Assembly (NCBI GenBank): GCA_021371855.1
Contig: JAJFVL010000046.1
Span: 117,897 to 161,978, forward strand
Direction: 5' to 3'
Length of the DNA: 44,082 nucleotides
DNA from: Bacteroidales bacterium
GTDB taxonomy: Bacteria; Bacteroidota; Bacteroidia; Bacteroidales; VadinHA17
Shown: piece after piece, positions 1 to 8,436 of the stretch
Position numbering within the stretch: the stretch's first letter is position 1
Layout: every line of letters starts with the position of its first letter
The notes under the pieces: model-generated
Database searches by the model: none
Seen by the model: only the letters and a program-made list of their open reading frames with translations
Told to the model about the DNA's origin: nothing
Made by a program: the position numbers and the translations under genes

Positions 1-1
1 A

Positions 2-1219
2 CTGGTCACTTATGGTCTAAAAGGAATAGCTGCTTATGCAGAACATGCATACAACCTGGGCGTTGAAGACAAAGAACTTTATAAATTCATGCAGAAAGCG
101 CTTGTTGCTACCCTTGATGACAGTCTGAACGCTGATCAGCTTGTCTCTCTTGTCCTTGAGACAGGGAAGCACGGGGTAACAGTAATGGCTCTGCTCGACA
201 AAGCTAATACAACAAGATATGGCAATCCGGAAATTACCAAAGTAAATATCGGAGTCAGAAACAATCCCGGCATTCTTATTAGCGGCCATGATCTGAGAGA
301 CATGGAAGATCTGCTGAAACAGACTGAAGGAACAGGAGTTGATGTATATACACATAGCGAGATGTTGCCTGCAAATTATTATCCTGCTTTTAAGAAATAT
401 AAACATTTTGTCGGAAACTACGGGAACTCATGGTGGCGACAGAAAGAGGAGTTTGAGACCTTCAACGGTCCTGTATTATTTACCACAAACTGCATTGTGC
501 CTCCGAGAAAAGAGGCATCCTATTCTGATAAGGTTTATACGACCGGAGCTTCGGGTTTCCCCGGATTTAAGCATATAGGTGACCGGCTCATTGGCGGCCA
601 AAAGGATTTTTCGGAGATAATTGCTCATGCAAAAAAATGCAAACCTCCTGTTGAAATTGAAAAGGGCGAGATTATCGGTGGCTTTGCCCATAACCAGGTA
701 TTCGCACTGGCTGATAAAGTTGTCGATGCAGTAAAAAAAGGAGACATTAAGAAATTCTTCGTGATGGCCGGATGCGATGGTCGTATGAAAGACCGTAGTT
801 ATTATACCGATTTTGCAGCTGCATTGCCAAAAGATACTGTGATACTTACTGCAGGATGTGCAAAATACAGATATAACAAGCTTCAGCTTGGAGATATCAA
901 TGGGATCCCCAGAGTTCTCGATGCAGGCCAGTGCAACGACTCATATTCCCTTGCAGTTATTGCCTTAAAACTAAAGGAAGTGTTCAACCTTAAAGATATC
1001 AACGACCTGCCAATAGCATTCAATATTGCATGGTATGAGCAGAAAGCAGTAATCGTATTGCTTGCACTTCTTTACCTTGGAGTGAAGAATATACATCTCG
1101 GTCCCACATTACCCGGGTTCCTATCTCCGAATGTTGCCAAAGTGCTTATCGAAAAGTTCGGGATTGCAGGTATCGGGACCGTTGACGATGATATCAAATT
1201 GTTTATTAAAAACAAATAG
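2..1219 (+). CDS. hcp: hydroxylamine reductase / hybrid-cluster protein, 5'-truncated by window edge
   Basis: The reading frame is already open at base 2, so about 140 N-terminal residues, including the N-terminal iron-sulphur cysteines, lie outside the window; 405 residues are visible. The hybrid-cluster ligands known for this family can all be placed in order: His in [11 protein letters not shown], a Glu in the WWRQKEEFE stretch, Cys in TTNCIVPP, Cys in [10 protein letters not shown], Cys in [10 protein letters not shown], Cys in [10 protein letters not shown] and Glu in IAWYEQKA. Hcp proteins reduce NO to N2O and hydroxylamine to ammonia in the cytoplasm and are typical of anaerobes under nitrosative stress. 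The gene ends at a strong hairpin and converges on the ammonium-uptake genes. Family assignment is secure; which substrate matters in vivo is not shown. Confidence 0.96.
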   Translation: MVTYGLKGIAAYAEHAYNLGVEDKELYKFMQKALVATLDDSLNADQLVSLVLETGKHGVTVMALLDKANTTRYGNPEITKVNIGVRNNPGILISGHDLRDMEDLLKQTEGTGVDVYTHSEMLPANYYPAFKKYKHFVGNYGNSWWRQKEEFETFNGPVLFTTNCIVPPRKEASYSDKVYTTGASGFPGFKHIGDRLIGGQKDFSEIIAHAKKCKPPVEIEKGEIIGGFAHNQVFALADKVVDAVKKGDIKKFFVMAGCDGRMKDRSYYTDFAAALPKDTVILTAGCAKYRYNKLQLGDINGIPRVLDAGQCNDSYSLAVIALKLKEVFNLKDINDLPIAFNIAWYEQKAVIVLLALLYLGVKNIHLGPTLPGFLSPNVAKVLIEKFGIAGIGTVDDDIKLFIKNK

Positions 1220-1232
1220 ATATCTGCAACTT

Positions 1233-1272
1233 AAAAAGAAGCTGTTGCAAGAATTCTGCACAGCTTCTTTTT
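1233..1272. terminator. bidirectional intrinsic terminator between hcp and the P-II gene
   Basis: Arms AAAAAGAAGCTGT (1233-1245) and ACAGCTTCTTTTT (1260-1272) form a 13-bp stem. Both strands end in a U-run, which suits the two convergent transcripts: hcp stops at 1219 and the P-II gene at 1298. Confidence 0.8.
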
Positions 1273-1297
1273 CAGAAATGGCAACATCGTTCATTTA

Positions 1298-1645
1298 TCA
1301 GATTGCATCTCTCCCTCTTTCACCGGTACGTATACGTATACATTCCTCAAGAGGAGTGATGAATATTTTTCCATCGCCAACACGACCTTCAGTTCCGTCA
1401 GTTCGTGCCGATTTCAGTATGGTATTGACAGTAACATCGACAAAATCATCGTTGACAGCTATTTCAATTTTTATTTTAGGAATCAGATCCGGCACAACAA
1501 TTCTTCCTCTGTGTAACTCTTCAATTTTTTGCTGCCCATGTCCCGATACACGACTAACGGTAATTCTTTCAATTTCAGCTTTGATAAGCGCTTCGTGCAC
1601 TTTATCGAGCTGAACTTCCCTGATTATTGCTGTTATTAATTTCAT
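1298..1645 (-). CDS. P-II family nitrogen regulatory protein, divergent T-loop
   Basis: At 115 residues this is the usual P-II length. The N-terminal strand (MKLITAIIRE), the B-loop region GTEGRVGDGKIF and the C-terminal IRTGERGRDAI match the family. P-II trimers bind ATP/ADP and 2-oxoglutarate and gate ammonium channels or nitrogen enzymes. The T-loop is unusual: where GlnB/GlnK have ELYRGAEYVVDFLPK, this protein has ELHRGRIVVPDLIPK, so the uridylylatable Tyr51 is replaced by Val. The gene starts 20 nt after amt ends and is surely co-transcribed with it, so the channel is the likely target. The amt-then-P-II order is the reverse of the common glnK-amt order. A NifI-like role is possible, but no nif genes are in view. 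Confidence 0.9.
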   Translation of the reverse strand: MKLITAIIREVQLDKVHEALIKAEIERITVSRVSGHGQQKIEELHRGRIVVPDLIPKIKIEIAVNDDFVDVTVNTILKSARTDGTEGRVGDGKIFITPLEECIRIRTGERGRDAI

Positions 1646-1665
1646 ATTCTTTGGTTTAAACGTTA

Positions 1666-3000
1666 CTAGTTTGGATTCAGCATTCCATATCCTCTTTCAC
1701 CATGATAAGCCCTGTCAAGACCTGCCATCTCATCATCTTCATTTGATTTAAGCTTAATGAATCTGTTGAGAACGAAAATTACCAGAAATGTCATGATAGC
1801 AGCAAAAGTAATTGCAATTCCGACAGCCAGAATCTGAATGCCCAACTGGTTCCAGATTGTCCATTTCCCGTCAGACGAGGATGCTGCTGCTTCAATCATC
1901 CACGAGGGACGTATGAAGAATGAAAGGGAAATTGCGCCTACTATACCTCCCACACCATGGATACCAAAAACATCAAGACTATCATCATACCCTAATTTAT
2001 TTTTGACCTGAATTGCGATATAGCAAATACAAGAAGCAAGCAACCCAAGCACCAAAGCACCATAAGGTTGTACAACTCCTGCAGCAGGAGTAACTGCTAC
2101 AAGACCAGCCAGAATACCGCTTGCAAATCCTAAAGCAGTAGACTTTCCCTGATGAAATCCCTCAATTATTATCCATGTAAGAGCACCTGTAGCTGCAGCA
2201 ATCTGTGTTGCAGTAAGAGCCTGGGCAGTACTTAGCCCGCTTGAAATACTACTCCCGGCATTAAAACCAAACCATCCAACCCATAGTAACCCTGCACCGA
2301 GCATGGTTATAACCAGATTATTAGGTCGTATAACCTGATATGGATATCCCCTCCTAGACCCTAGATACAGTGCAGCAACTAAACCTCCCACGCCTGCAGA
2401 AATATGAACTACCGTCCCTCCGGCAAAATCAATTGCACCTTTTGGCCCAAGGTTGAAAAGAAATCCATCCGATGCCCATACCCAATGGCAAAGGGGATTA
2501 TAGACAAACAAGCTCCACAACGCAATAAAAAAGCAATAAGCCTTAAATGATACCCTCTCGGCAAAAGCACCTGCAAGGAGTGCCGGAGTAATTATGGCAA
2601 ACTTGCACTGGAACATCGAAAAAACATATTCAGGAATACCTTCTTTCATTACATTATTATCAATGCCATTCAGAAAAAAGTACCCATTATTCCAGCCAAT
2701 TAATCCTCCCATGACATTCTTGCCAAAACACATACTGTAACCAATAATAATCCATAATACACTTATTATGCCCATAGCAACAAAACTGTGCATAACTGTT
2801 CCCAGAACGTTTTTAGATCTTACCAGTCCTCCGTAAAACATCCCCAAACCAGGGATCATCAGCAAAACCAAAGCTGTAGAAGTTAACATCCAGGCAGTTG
2901 CCCCTGAATCTATAACAATTCCGTCTGAAGCATACAATCCTGTTATACTAAACAGCGTAAATACCAAAAGCAACAAGCTTTTCTTACCAATTGATTTCAT
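1666..3000 (-). CDS. amt: ammonium transporter Amt
   Basis: The 444-residue product is an inner-membrane ammonium channel of the Amt/MEP/Rh family. The ATG at 3000 gives a cleavable signal peptide (hydrophobic residues about 8-20, then GLYASDG), as in many bacterial Amts; an in-frame TTG lies three codons upstream but is a weaker start. Eleven hydrophobic segments follow. The twin pore histidines can be placed in GGTVVHISAG and FGIHGVGG, and the family stretch MLGAGLLWVGWFGFNAGS is present. It forms an operon with the P-II gene 20 nt downstream, which fits channel gating by P-II. No TAnnTTTG promoter was found upstream. Confidence 0.96.
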   Translation of the reverse strand: MKSIGKKSLLLLVFTLFSITGLYASDGIVIDSGATAWMLTSTALVLLMIPGLGMFYGGLVRSKNVLGTVMHSFVAMGIISVLWIIIGYSMCFGKNVMGGLIGWNNGYFFLNGIDNNVMKEGIPEYVFSMFQCKFAIITPALLAGAFAERVSFKAYCFFIALWSLFVYNPLCHWVWASDGFLFNLGPKGAIDFAGGTVVHISAGVGGLVAALYLGSRRGYPYQVIRPNNLVITMLGAGLLWVGWFGFNAGSSISSGLSTAQALTATQIAAATGALTWIIIEGFHQGKSTALGFASGILAGLVAVTPAAGVVQPYGALVLGLLASCICYIAIQVKNKLGYDDSLDVFGIHGVGGIVGAISLSFFIRPSWMIEAAASSSDGKWTIWNQLGIQILAVGIAITFAAIMTFLVIFVLNRFIKLKSNEDDEMAGLDRAYHGERGYGMLNPN

Positions 3001-3315
3001 ACTCTTCAACTAAATGATTTTGAATTTTATTTTTCCGAAGCGAAGATATGTCATTAAAGGGGTATAATCAATTATTTATGTATTATTTTAAATATACTCC
3101 CCTATTTTTAGAGGGTTAATTAAATTTTTTTAAAGCTATTATTAATATGACCCCTATATTAAATAGGAGGCATTTAATTTTCCCATATTTTTAACGATGA
3201 AATTTCTCATTGCAGCAGAAGGTATTAAAAAAGCCGGTTTACATTACTGTATCCGGCTTTATTAATGAAGTGATATTGAGACTTCTGTTTTTAAACAGGT
3301 ATCATTTATAGTTAA
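3001..3315. other. A+T-rich intergenic region between amt and trpA
   Basis: This 315-nt stretch holds the promoter side of amt and the trpA terminator. No coding frame is convincing. CCCCTAT occurs twice in the same orientation (3099-3105 and 3151-3157); it might be a regulator site for amt, but two short copies are weak evidence. No sigma-54 type GG-N10-GC element is evident. Confidence 0.5.
3230..3260 (-). terminator. intrinsic terminator of the trp operon
   Basis: AAAGCCGG (3230-3237) pairs with CCGGCTTT (3253-3260). On the minus strand the stem is followed by a U-run (CCGGCTTTTTTAAT). It lies 56 nt beyond the trpA stop. Confidence 0.8.
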
Positions 3316-4089
3316 TTATTTTCTTATTGCATCGATAAAGTTCTTTATACTTTTTGATCCGGTACCCTTTTCTTTCAGTATGTTTACAAAAGCACTTCCG
3401 ATAATGGCCCCGCTTGTATAATCGCAAACCTGACTAAATGTTTTTTTATTTGAAACACCAAATCCTACAAGGCAGTTGTTATTTAGCTTCATTTTACTTA
3501 TTCGCGAAAAATACTCAACATCCTTTGCCGAAAAAGAGTCCCGTGCCCCGGTTGTAGACGCAGATGAAACCATATAGATAAATCCGTCAGAATATTTATC
3601 TATTGTTCTAATCCTGCCTTCAGACGTCTGAGGTGTAATCAGAAATATATTATGAAGATTATGTTTCTCGAAAAAATCCCGGTATTCAACCATATATATA
3701 TCAGGCGGTAAATCAGGTAAAATAACTCCGTCAATACCAACCTCTTCACACTTCATACAAAATTCATTAATTCCAAAATGCACTACAGGATTCAGATAAC
3801 CCATAAGCAGGAGTGGAATATTCACCTGTTCCCGTATGTTTTCCAGCTGCCTGAAAAGCAGCTTTGCCGACATACCGTTGTTCAATGCCTGCTGGCTGCT
3901 GTTCTGAATAACCGGTCCATCGGCAACAGGATCAGAAAACGGCATACCTATCTCGACCATGTCAGCACCGGCTGCTTCAAGAGCTCTTATGATTTCTGCT
4001 GTTGAATCAACAGTAGGATAGCCGGCAGTAAAATAGATTGAGAGTATTCTCCCTTTATGGGTTTGAAAAAGCTTATTAATCCTATTCAT
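3316..4089 (-). CDS. trpA: tryptophan synthase alpha subunit
   Basis: This 257-residue TIM-barrel protein cleaves indole-3-glycerol phosphate to indole and glyceraldehyde 3-phosphate and passes indole through the TrpA-TrpB tunnel. The signature MVEIGMPFSDPVADGPVIQ holds the catalytic Glu and Asp. Later barrel motifs (GVILPDLPPD, LVGFGVSNK, GAIIGSAFV) are intact. The gene is the last of the operon, starting 33 nt after trpB, with the intrinsic terminator just beyond it. Length and motifs are normal. Confidence 0.97.
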   Translation of the reverse strand: MNRINKLFQTHKGRILSIYFTAGYPTVDSTAEIIRALEAAGADMVEIGMPFSDPVADGPVIQNSSQQALNNGMSAKLLFRQLENIREQVNIPLLLMGYLNPVVHFGINEFCMKCEEVGIDGVILPDLPPDIYMVEYRDFFEKHNLHNIFLITPQTSEGRIRTIDKYSDGFIYMVSSASTTGARDSFSAKDVEYFSRISKMKLNNNCLVGFGVSNKKTFSQVCDYTSGAIIGSAFVNILKEKGTGSKSIKNFIDAIRK

Positions 4090-4122
4090 GTTTTTAAAAT
4101 TTATAGATAAAGGACTTCGGTT

Positions 4123-5313
4123 TTAAAAATTCTTTTCTTCCATATACTTAATATACGATACCATATCTTTGTCGCCACGACCTGAGATAGTCACAACAAC
4201 GACATCGTCCTTTTTAAACTTATGTTTCCCAAGAACGGCCAGAGCATGCGCAGATTCAAGAGCCGGGATAATTCCTTCAAGCCTTGTTAACTGAAAAGCA
4301 GCCTCAAGAGTTTCTGTGTCGGTTGCATTTTCATAAGATGCCCGTTTTGATTTATCCAGCCATGCATGTAAAGGGCCTATTCCGGGATAGTCAAGCCCTG
4401 CAGATATCGAATATGGTTCAGTTATCTGGCCGTCGTCATTTTGCATGAGTATTGTTTTACTTCCATGAATAATACCAGGATAACCGAGCGCAATTGTAGC
4501 GGCTGATTCCCCGCTGTCAATACCTTTCCCTGCAGCTTCAACTGCTATAAGTTTGACTTTTTCATTATCGAGATAATGATAGAAAGAACCTGCAGCATTG
4601 CTGCCTCCTCCTACACAGGCAATTATAAAATCAGGATCAGGTCTTCCAGTATGTTCCTCAAGCTGCCATTTCATCTCTTCACTTATTACCGACTGGAGCC
4701 TTGCAACAAGGTCAGGATAGGGATGCGGACCAACAACGGAGCCAACAATATAATGGGTGTCAACAGGATTATTTATCCAATAACGAAAGGCCTCATTGGT
4801 GGCATCTTTTAATGTCATATTGCCTTTCGTCACAGGGACAACATCGGCACCTAGCATTTTCATCCGCAGCACGTTGGGTTTCTGTCGTTCAACATCGACC
4901 TTTCCCATAAAAACTATACACTTTAACCCCATAAGAGCGCAAACAGTTGCAGTTGCAACTCCATGTTGTCCGGCTCCGGTTTCGGCTATTATCCTTCTCT
5001 TTCCAAGCCGTTTTGCAATAAGAATCTGCCCTACGGTGTTATTTATTTTATGGGCACCTGTATGATTCAGATCTTCACGTTTAAGATAAATGCGGGTATT
5101 ATAAAATTCTGAAAGCCTTCTGGCATAATAGAGAGGAGAAGGCCTCCCTACATAATCCCGTAAAAGCAAAGAGAATTCATCTTTGAAGCTCTGGTCGTTT
5201 AATATCTTCAAATAGTTTTCACGCAATTCTTCGATATTAGGATACATCATTTCCGGAACAAAGGCTCCGCCAAACTCATCATAATATCCCCTTTCATTGA
5301 CATTGTAATCCAT
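4123..5313 (-). CDS. trpB: tryptophan synthase beta subunit
   Basis: The 396-residue PLP enzyme condenses indole with serine. The PLP lysine lies in EDLNHTGAHKINN, the TGAGQHGVATA loop follows, and the phosphate-binding glycine loop GGGSNAAGSFY is present. The N-terminal GAFVPEMMYPNIEEL is typical of the TrpB1 class that partners TrpA. The gene starts 6 nt after trpF and precedes trpA. In many Bacteroides species trpB comes first in the operon; here it sits near the end, after trpF. Confidence 0.97.
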   Translation of the reverse strand: MDYNVNERGYYDEFGGAFVPEMMYPNIEELRENYLKILNDQSFKDEFSLLLRDYVGRPSPLYYARRLSEFYNTRIYLKREDLNHTGAHKINNTVGQILIAKRLGKRRIIAETGAGQHGVATATVCALMGLKCIVFMGKVDVERQKPNVLRMKMLGADVVPVTKGNMTLKDATNEAFRYWINNPVDTHYIVGSVVGPHPYPDLVARLQSVISEEMKWQLEEHTGRPDPDFIIACVGGGSNAAGSFYHYLDNEKVKLIAVEAAGKGIDSGESAATIALGYPGIIHGSKTILMQNDDGQITEPYSISAGLDYPGIGPLHAWLDKSKRASYENATDTETLEAAFQLTRLEGIIPALESAHALAVLGKHKFKKDDVVVVTISGRGDKDMVSYIKYMEEKNF

Positions 5314-5319
5314 AACTGT

Positions 5320-5946
5320 TTATTGTTTAATCGCATTAATGAACTTTTCTATTTTAATCCTGTCTTTTATACCCGGACGAACCTCAAACCGGCTGTTTAT
5401 ATCGACTGCAAAAAAGCTCTTATGATTTAGCTGTTTAAGTGATGAAATATCATCAGGGCCGATCCCCCCACTAAGAAAAAATGGTTTCTTAAGTTTATAT
5501 TCTCCAATTCTGTCCCAGTTGAATTTTAATCCCGATCCACCTCTGCTGCCTGTTTTTGTGTCAAACAAGAAATATTCGCAGGCATATGTATAATCCTCCA
5601 GTGTAGTGAAATCGAAACTTTCATTTATCCCAAAAGCTTTTATCACTGCCAATCCGGCATTATGTAATGAATTACAGTATTCTGCCGACTCGTTGCCATG
5701 AAGCTGAACCAGATCGAGTTCATAGCGCTTTTTCATATTGATTATAGCAGGAATGTCTTCATTGACAAAAACACCCGTTTTCAGTATCCCTTGAGGTATA
5801 TTTTTGAACAATGATTCATCCGGCCTCTTTCCTACATACCGTTCTGATCCCGGGTAAAAAATAAAACCGATAAAGTCAGGGGACTTTTTAACAATATCCC
5901 CGGTGTTTAGAGGATCCGTCATTCCGCAAATTTTTATCTTCAACAT
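5320..5946 (-). CDS. trpF: phosphoribosylanthranilate isomerase
   Basis: This 208-residue cytoplasmic TIM-barrel enzyme carries out the Amadori rearrangement of phosphoribosylanthranilate. I start it at the ATG at 5946, because KIKICGMTD is the conserved N-terminus with the catalytic Cys. Longer upstream starts would overlap the end of trpC and add unrelated residues. Further motifs are VQLHGNES, the Asp-bearing FLFDTKTGSRGGSG and the phosphate-binding FLSGGIGPDD. It begins 4 nt after the trpC stop, so translation is probably coupled. Confidence 0.95.
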   Translation of the reverse strand: MLKIKICGMTDPLNTGDIVKKSPDFIGFIFYPGSERYVGKRPDESLFKNIPQGILKTGVFVNEDIPAIINMKKRYELDLVQLHGNESAEYCNSLHNAGLAVIKAFGINESFDFTTLEDYTYACEYFLFDTKTGSRGGSGLKFNWDRIGEYKLKKPFFLSGGIGPDDISSLKQLNHKSFFAVDINSRFEVRPGIKDRIKIEKFINAIKQ

Positions 5947-5950
5947 ATTC

Positions 5951-6733
5951 CTAAAAGATTTTTTTTGTGAATTCAGAAAAAGCAGCAACAGGATCTTCAC
6001 TCTCCATAAAAGCTCCACCTATGAGAAATCCATTATATCCGGCTTCTTTTAGCTTACGGATAACATCAGGTGAAGAAATTCCGCTTTCAGAAATCTTTAC
6101 ATATTGTTGCGGGATCTTTTCTGCCATTGCTATTGAGATATTTGTATCAACCCTGAAAGTACCGAGATCGCGGTTATTAACTCCGACTATATTAACAAAC
6201 TCATTTACAGTATCAATTTCAGCGATATTGTGAAGCTCAAGCAACACCTGCAGATCAATTGACCTTGCAAAACGCGCCAGCTCCAATATCCGGCTTTTAT
6301 CAAGTACCGCAGCAATAAGAAGGATAGCATCAGCACCAATTGCCCTGGCCTCAACTATCTGGTATTCATCGATTATAAAATCTTTCCGGAGTATCGGTAT
6401 CTTGCTGACTGCCCGGGCATGAGAAAGATCCGAACTGCTTCCGCCAAAGAATTTATGATCAGTTAAAACAGATATTCCTGATGCCCCGCAACGGCAATAA
6501 CCCTCAGCAACCTTTTCAATATCCGATTCCCTGTTTATTATTCCTTTCGACGGAGATTTCCTTTTAAACTCAGCAATGATACCTGTTTTGGAAGAATCAA
6601 GAATGGAATCGTAAAGAGGCAAAACCTCTCTGTTAAACAACAGGCTCTCCCTTAGCTTTTCTACAGGATTATTTTTAACTGCTTCAGCCAGTTCTTTCTT
6701 TTTGTATGCTATTATCTTTTTTAGAATATCCAT
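5951..6733 (-). CDS. trpC: indole-3-glycerol phosphate synthase
   Basis: The 260-residue TIM-barrel enzyme closes the indole ring by decarboxylation and dehydration. It carries the family signature IIAEFKRKSPSKG with a catalytic Lys, then LRKDFIIDEYQI, GVNNRDLGTF and KISESGISSP, so all active-site strands are in place. It is a free-standing enzyme, not the TrpC-TrpF fusion of enterobacteria. It lies 83 nt after trpD and 4 nt before trpF. Confidence 0.97.
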   Translation of the reverse strand: MDILKKIIAYKKKELAEAVKNNPVEKLRESLLFNREVLPLYDSILDSSKTGIIAEFKRKSPSKGIINRESDIEKVAEGYCRCGASGISVLTDHKFFGGSSSDLSHARAVSKIPILRKDFIIDEYQIVEARAIGADAILLIAAVLDKSRILELARFARSIDLQVLLELHNIAEIDTVNEFVNIVGVNNRDLGTFRVDTNISIAMAEKIPQQYVKISESGISSPDVIRKLKEAGYNGFLIGGAFMESEDPVAAFSEFTKKIF

Positions 6734-6816
6734 CCTTAAATATTTTACATTTACCTATCTGCTAATATTCAGTTCTTAATGAAACTGTCCCGGAGGGACA
6801 AGATATGTTCACTTCA

Positions 6817-7809
6817 CTATTGCATGTCGATCAGTTTCTTAAGCGATTGGTACGCTCTTCCGCTTGCCAGGGACTCTTCAGCAATGACTTTACACTCGTC
6901 AAGAGATCTTTCAGGAAAATAACATTTAAGAGCAAACTGAGAGTTGACGATCACCACATTTCTTTGTGTATCAGTACATTTCCCTTCAAGCACATTGATA
7001 AAGATATCAGCAGCCTCTTTTGTTGTTTTTCCTCCCGAGAGTTCTTCCTGTTTTACCCTTTTGTAGCCAAGGCTTTCAGGTGTGATAATCCCTTCGACTC
7101 CGTTATTGATATATTTAAAATCGGAAGTGAGCGATACTTCATCATAACCATCAAGACTATGTATGATGGTATAGGGCATCTCAGACTGCTGATACATATA
7201 ATTATATAACCTGGCAATTTCGAGACTATATACCCCAATGAACTGTCGTGAAGGCAATGATGGATTTATCATTGGTCCGAGCATATTAAAGAAAGTCTTT
7301 ACTTTCAATGCCCTGCGCACAGGAACTACATTCTTCATTGCAGGATTGAACAGTGGTGCATGCATAAAACAGACACCGGTTTTCTCTATTTCCCTGCGTA
7401 ATTTATCCTGGTCAGTCGAGAAACGGTAACCAAGTAACTCCATCACATTAGAGGAACCGCAAACGGATGTTGCTGCATAATTGCCATGTTTGGCAACTTT
7501 TCCACCTGCACCGGCAATAACAAATGTTGAGAGTGTAGATATATTGAAGGTATCCTTCCCATCTCCACCCGTACCGCATACATCAATTGTGTCAAAATCG
7601 CCAAGATCGACCTTTACACGAAGGTTTAACAACGCGTCACGAAAACCCGACAACTCCTCAACAGTAATGCTTCTCATCAGATATACAGTGATAAATGCCG
7701 CAATTTCAGACTCAGAATAAATGCCTTTTGCTATATTGGTCAGCACATTCTCTGCCTCAGAGCGGTCAAGAGTCTTGTGCTCAAGTAAATAATTAAGAAT
7801 TTTACGCAT
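6817..7809 (-). CDS. trpD: anthranilate phosphoribosyltransferase
   Basis: The 330-residue enzyme transfers phosphoribose from PRPP to anthranilate. The PRPP-binding signature CGTGGDGKDTFNIST is present, followed by the KHGNYAATS and GSSNVMELLG motifs and the metal-binding region DGYDEVSL. The length is normal for a monofunctional TrpD with no fused glutamine amidotransferase. It starts 34 nt after trpG; the 83-nt gap to trpC is the longest inside the operon, and I see no hairpin in it. Confidence 0.97.
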   Translation of the reverse strand: MRKILNYLLEHKTLDRSEAENVLTNIAKGIYSESEIAAFITVYLMRSITVEELSGFRDALLNLRVKVDLGDFDTIDVCGTGGDGKDTFNISTLSTFVIAGAGGKVAKHGNYAATSVCGSSNVMELLGYRFSTDQDKLRREIEKTGVCFMHAPLFNPAMKNVVPVRRALKVKTFFNMLGPMINPSLPSRQFIGVYSLEIARLYNYMYQQSEMPYTIIHSLDGYDEVSLTSDFKYINNGVEGIITPESLGYKRVKQEELSGGKTTKEAADIFINVLEGKCTDTQRNVVIVNSQFALKCYFPERSLDECKVIAEESLASGRAYQSLKKLIDMQ

Positions 7810-7843
7810 ATTGATTGCTTTAATAAATTAAACTTCCTATTTG

Positions 7844-8416
7844 CTATAATTCAACCCAGTTCCTGATAATGTCATAGCCGAACTCTGTCAGTACCGATTC
7901 GGGATGAAACTGCAATCCCCTGACATCATAATTTTTGTGTCTTATTCCCATTATCATATTATTATCGTCGATACATGTTATTTTAAGACAATCCGGAATG
8001 TTTTTTCGTGAAACGATCCAGGAGTGATACCTCCCGGCATTGAAGGATGGAGGAATACCTTTGAAAAGCTGATCATCTCCGTCAATAACAGTAATTTTAG
8101 AAGCTACCCCATGATATACCTCAGAAAGATTCTCAAGGCCAGCCCCAAAAGACTCACCAATTGCCTGTAGCCCAAGGCAGATTCCCAGAATACTTTTCTC
8201 AGATGAATATCTTTTTAGAAGATCAATACATATTCCTGCTTCCCGGGGAATTCCGGGACCGGGAGATATAAGAATTTTATCATAAATGCTTACTTCATCA
8301 AGGGGTATCTCATCATTACGAAAAACCGAGGGTCTGACACCTGTCAGTTTTTCGATATAATGGACAAGATTGTATGTAAACGAATCGTAATTATCAATAA
8401 CGAGGATTTTCTTCAT
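7844..8416 (-). CDS. trpG: anthranilate synthase glutamine amidotransferase subunit
   Basis: This 190-residue class-I glutaminase supplies ammonia to TrpE. It has the nucleophile loop ILGICLGLQAIGE, the oxyanion region ISPGPGIPREAG and the His-Glu pair in LQFHPESVLTEFG. In some bacteria this subunit also serves p-aminobenzoate synthesis, but its place 20 nt after trpE and before trpD argues for tryptophan here. It is separate from TrpD, unlike the fused form of E. coli. Confidence 0.96.
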   Translation of the reverse strand: MKKILVIDNYDSFTYNLVHYIEKLTGVRPSVFRNDEIPLDEVSIYDKILISPGPGIPREAGICIDLLKRYSSEKSILGICLGLQAIGESFGAGLENLSEVYHGVASKITVIDGDDQLFKGIPPSFNAGRYHSWIVSRKNIPDCLKITCIDDNNMIMGIRHKNYDVRGLQFHPESVLTEFGYDIIRNWVEL

Positions 8417-8436
8417 AGTTCCATTTTTTAAATTAT

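Noticed and set aside
3099..3157. Two CCCCTAT motifs ahead of amt as a nitrogen-regulator site
   Set aside because: Only two 7-bp matches in an A+T-rich gap, with no dyad or fixed spacing to a promoter; too weak for a site call.
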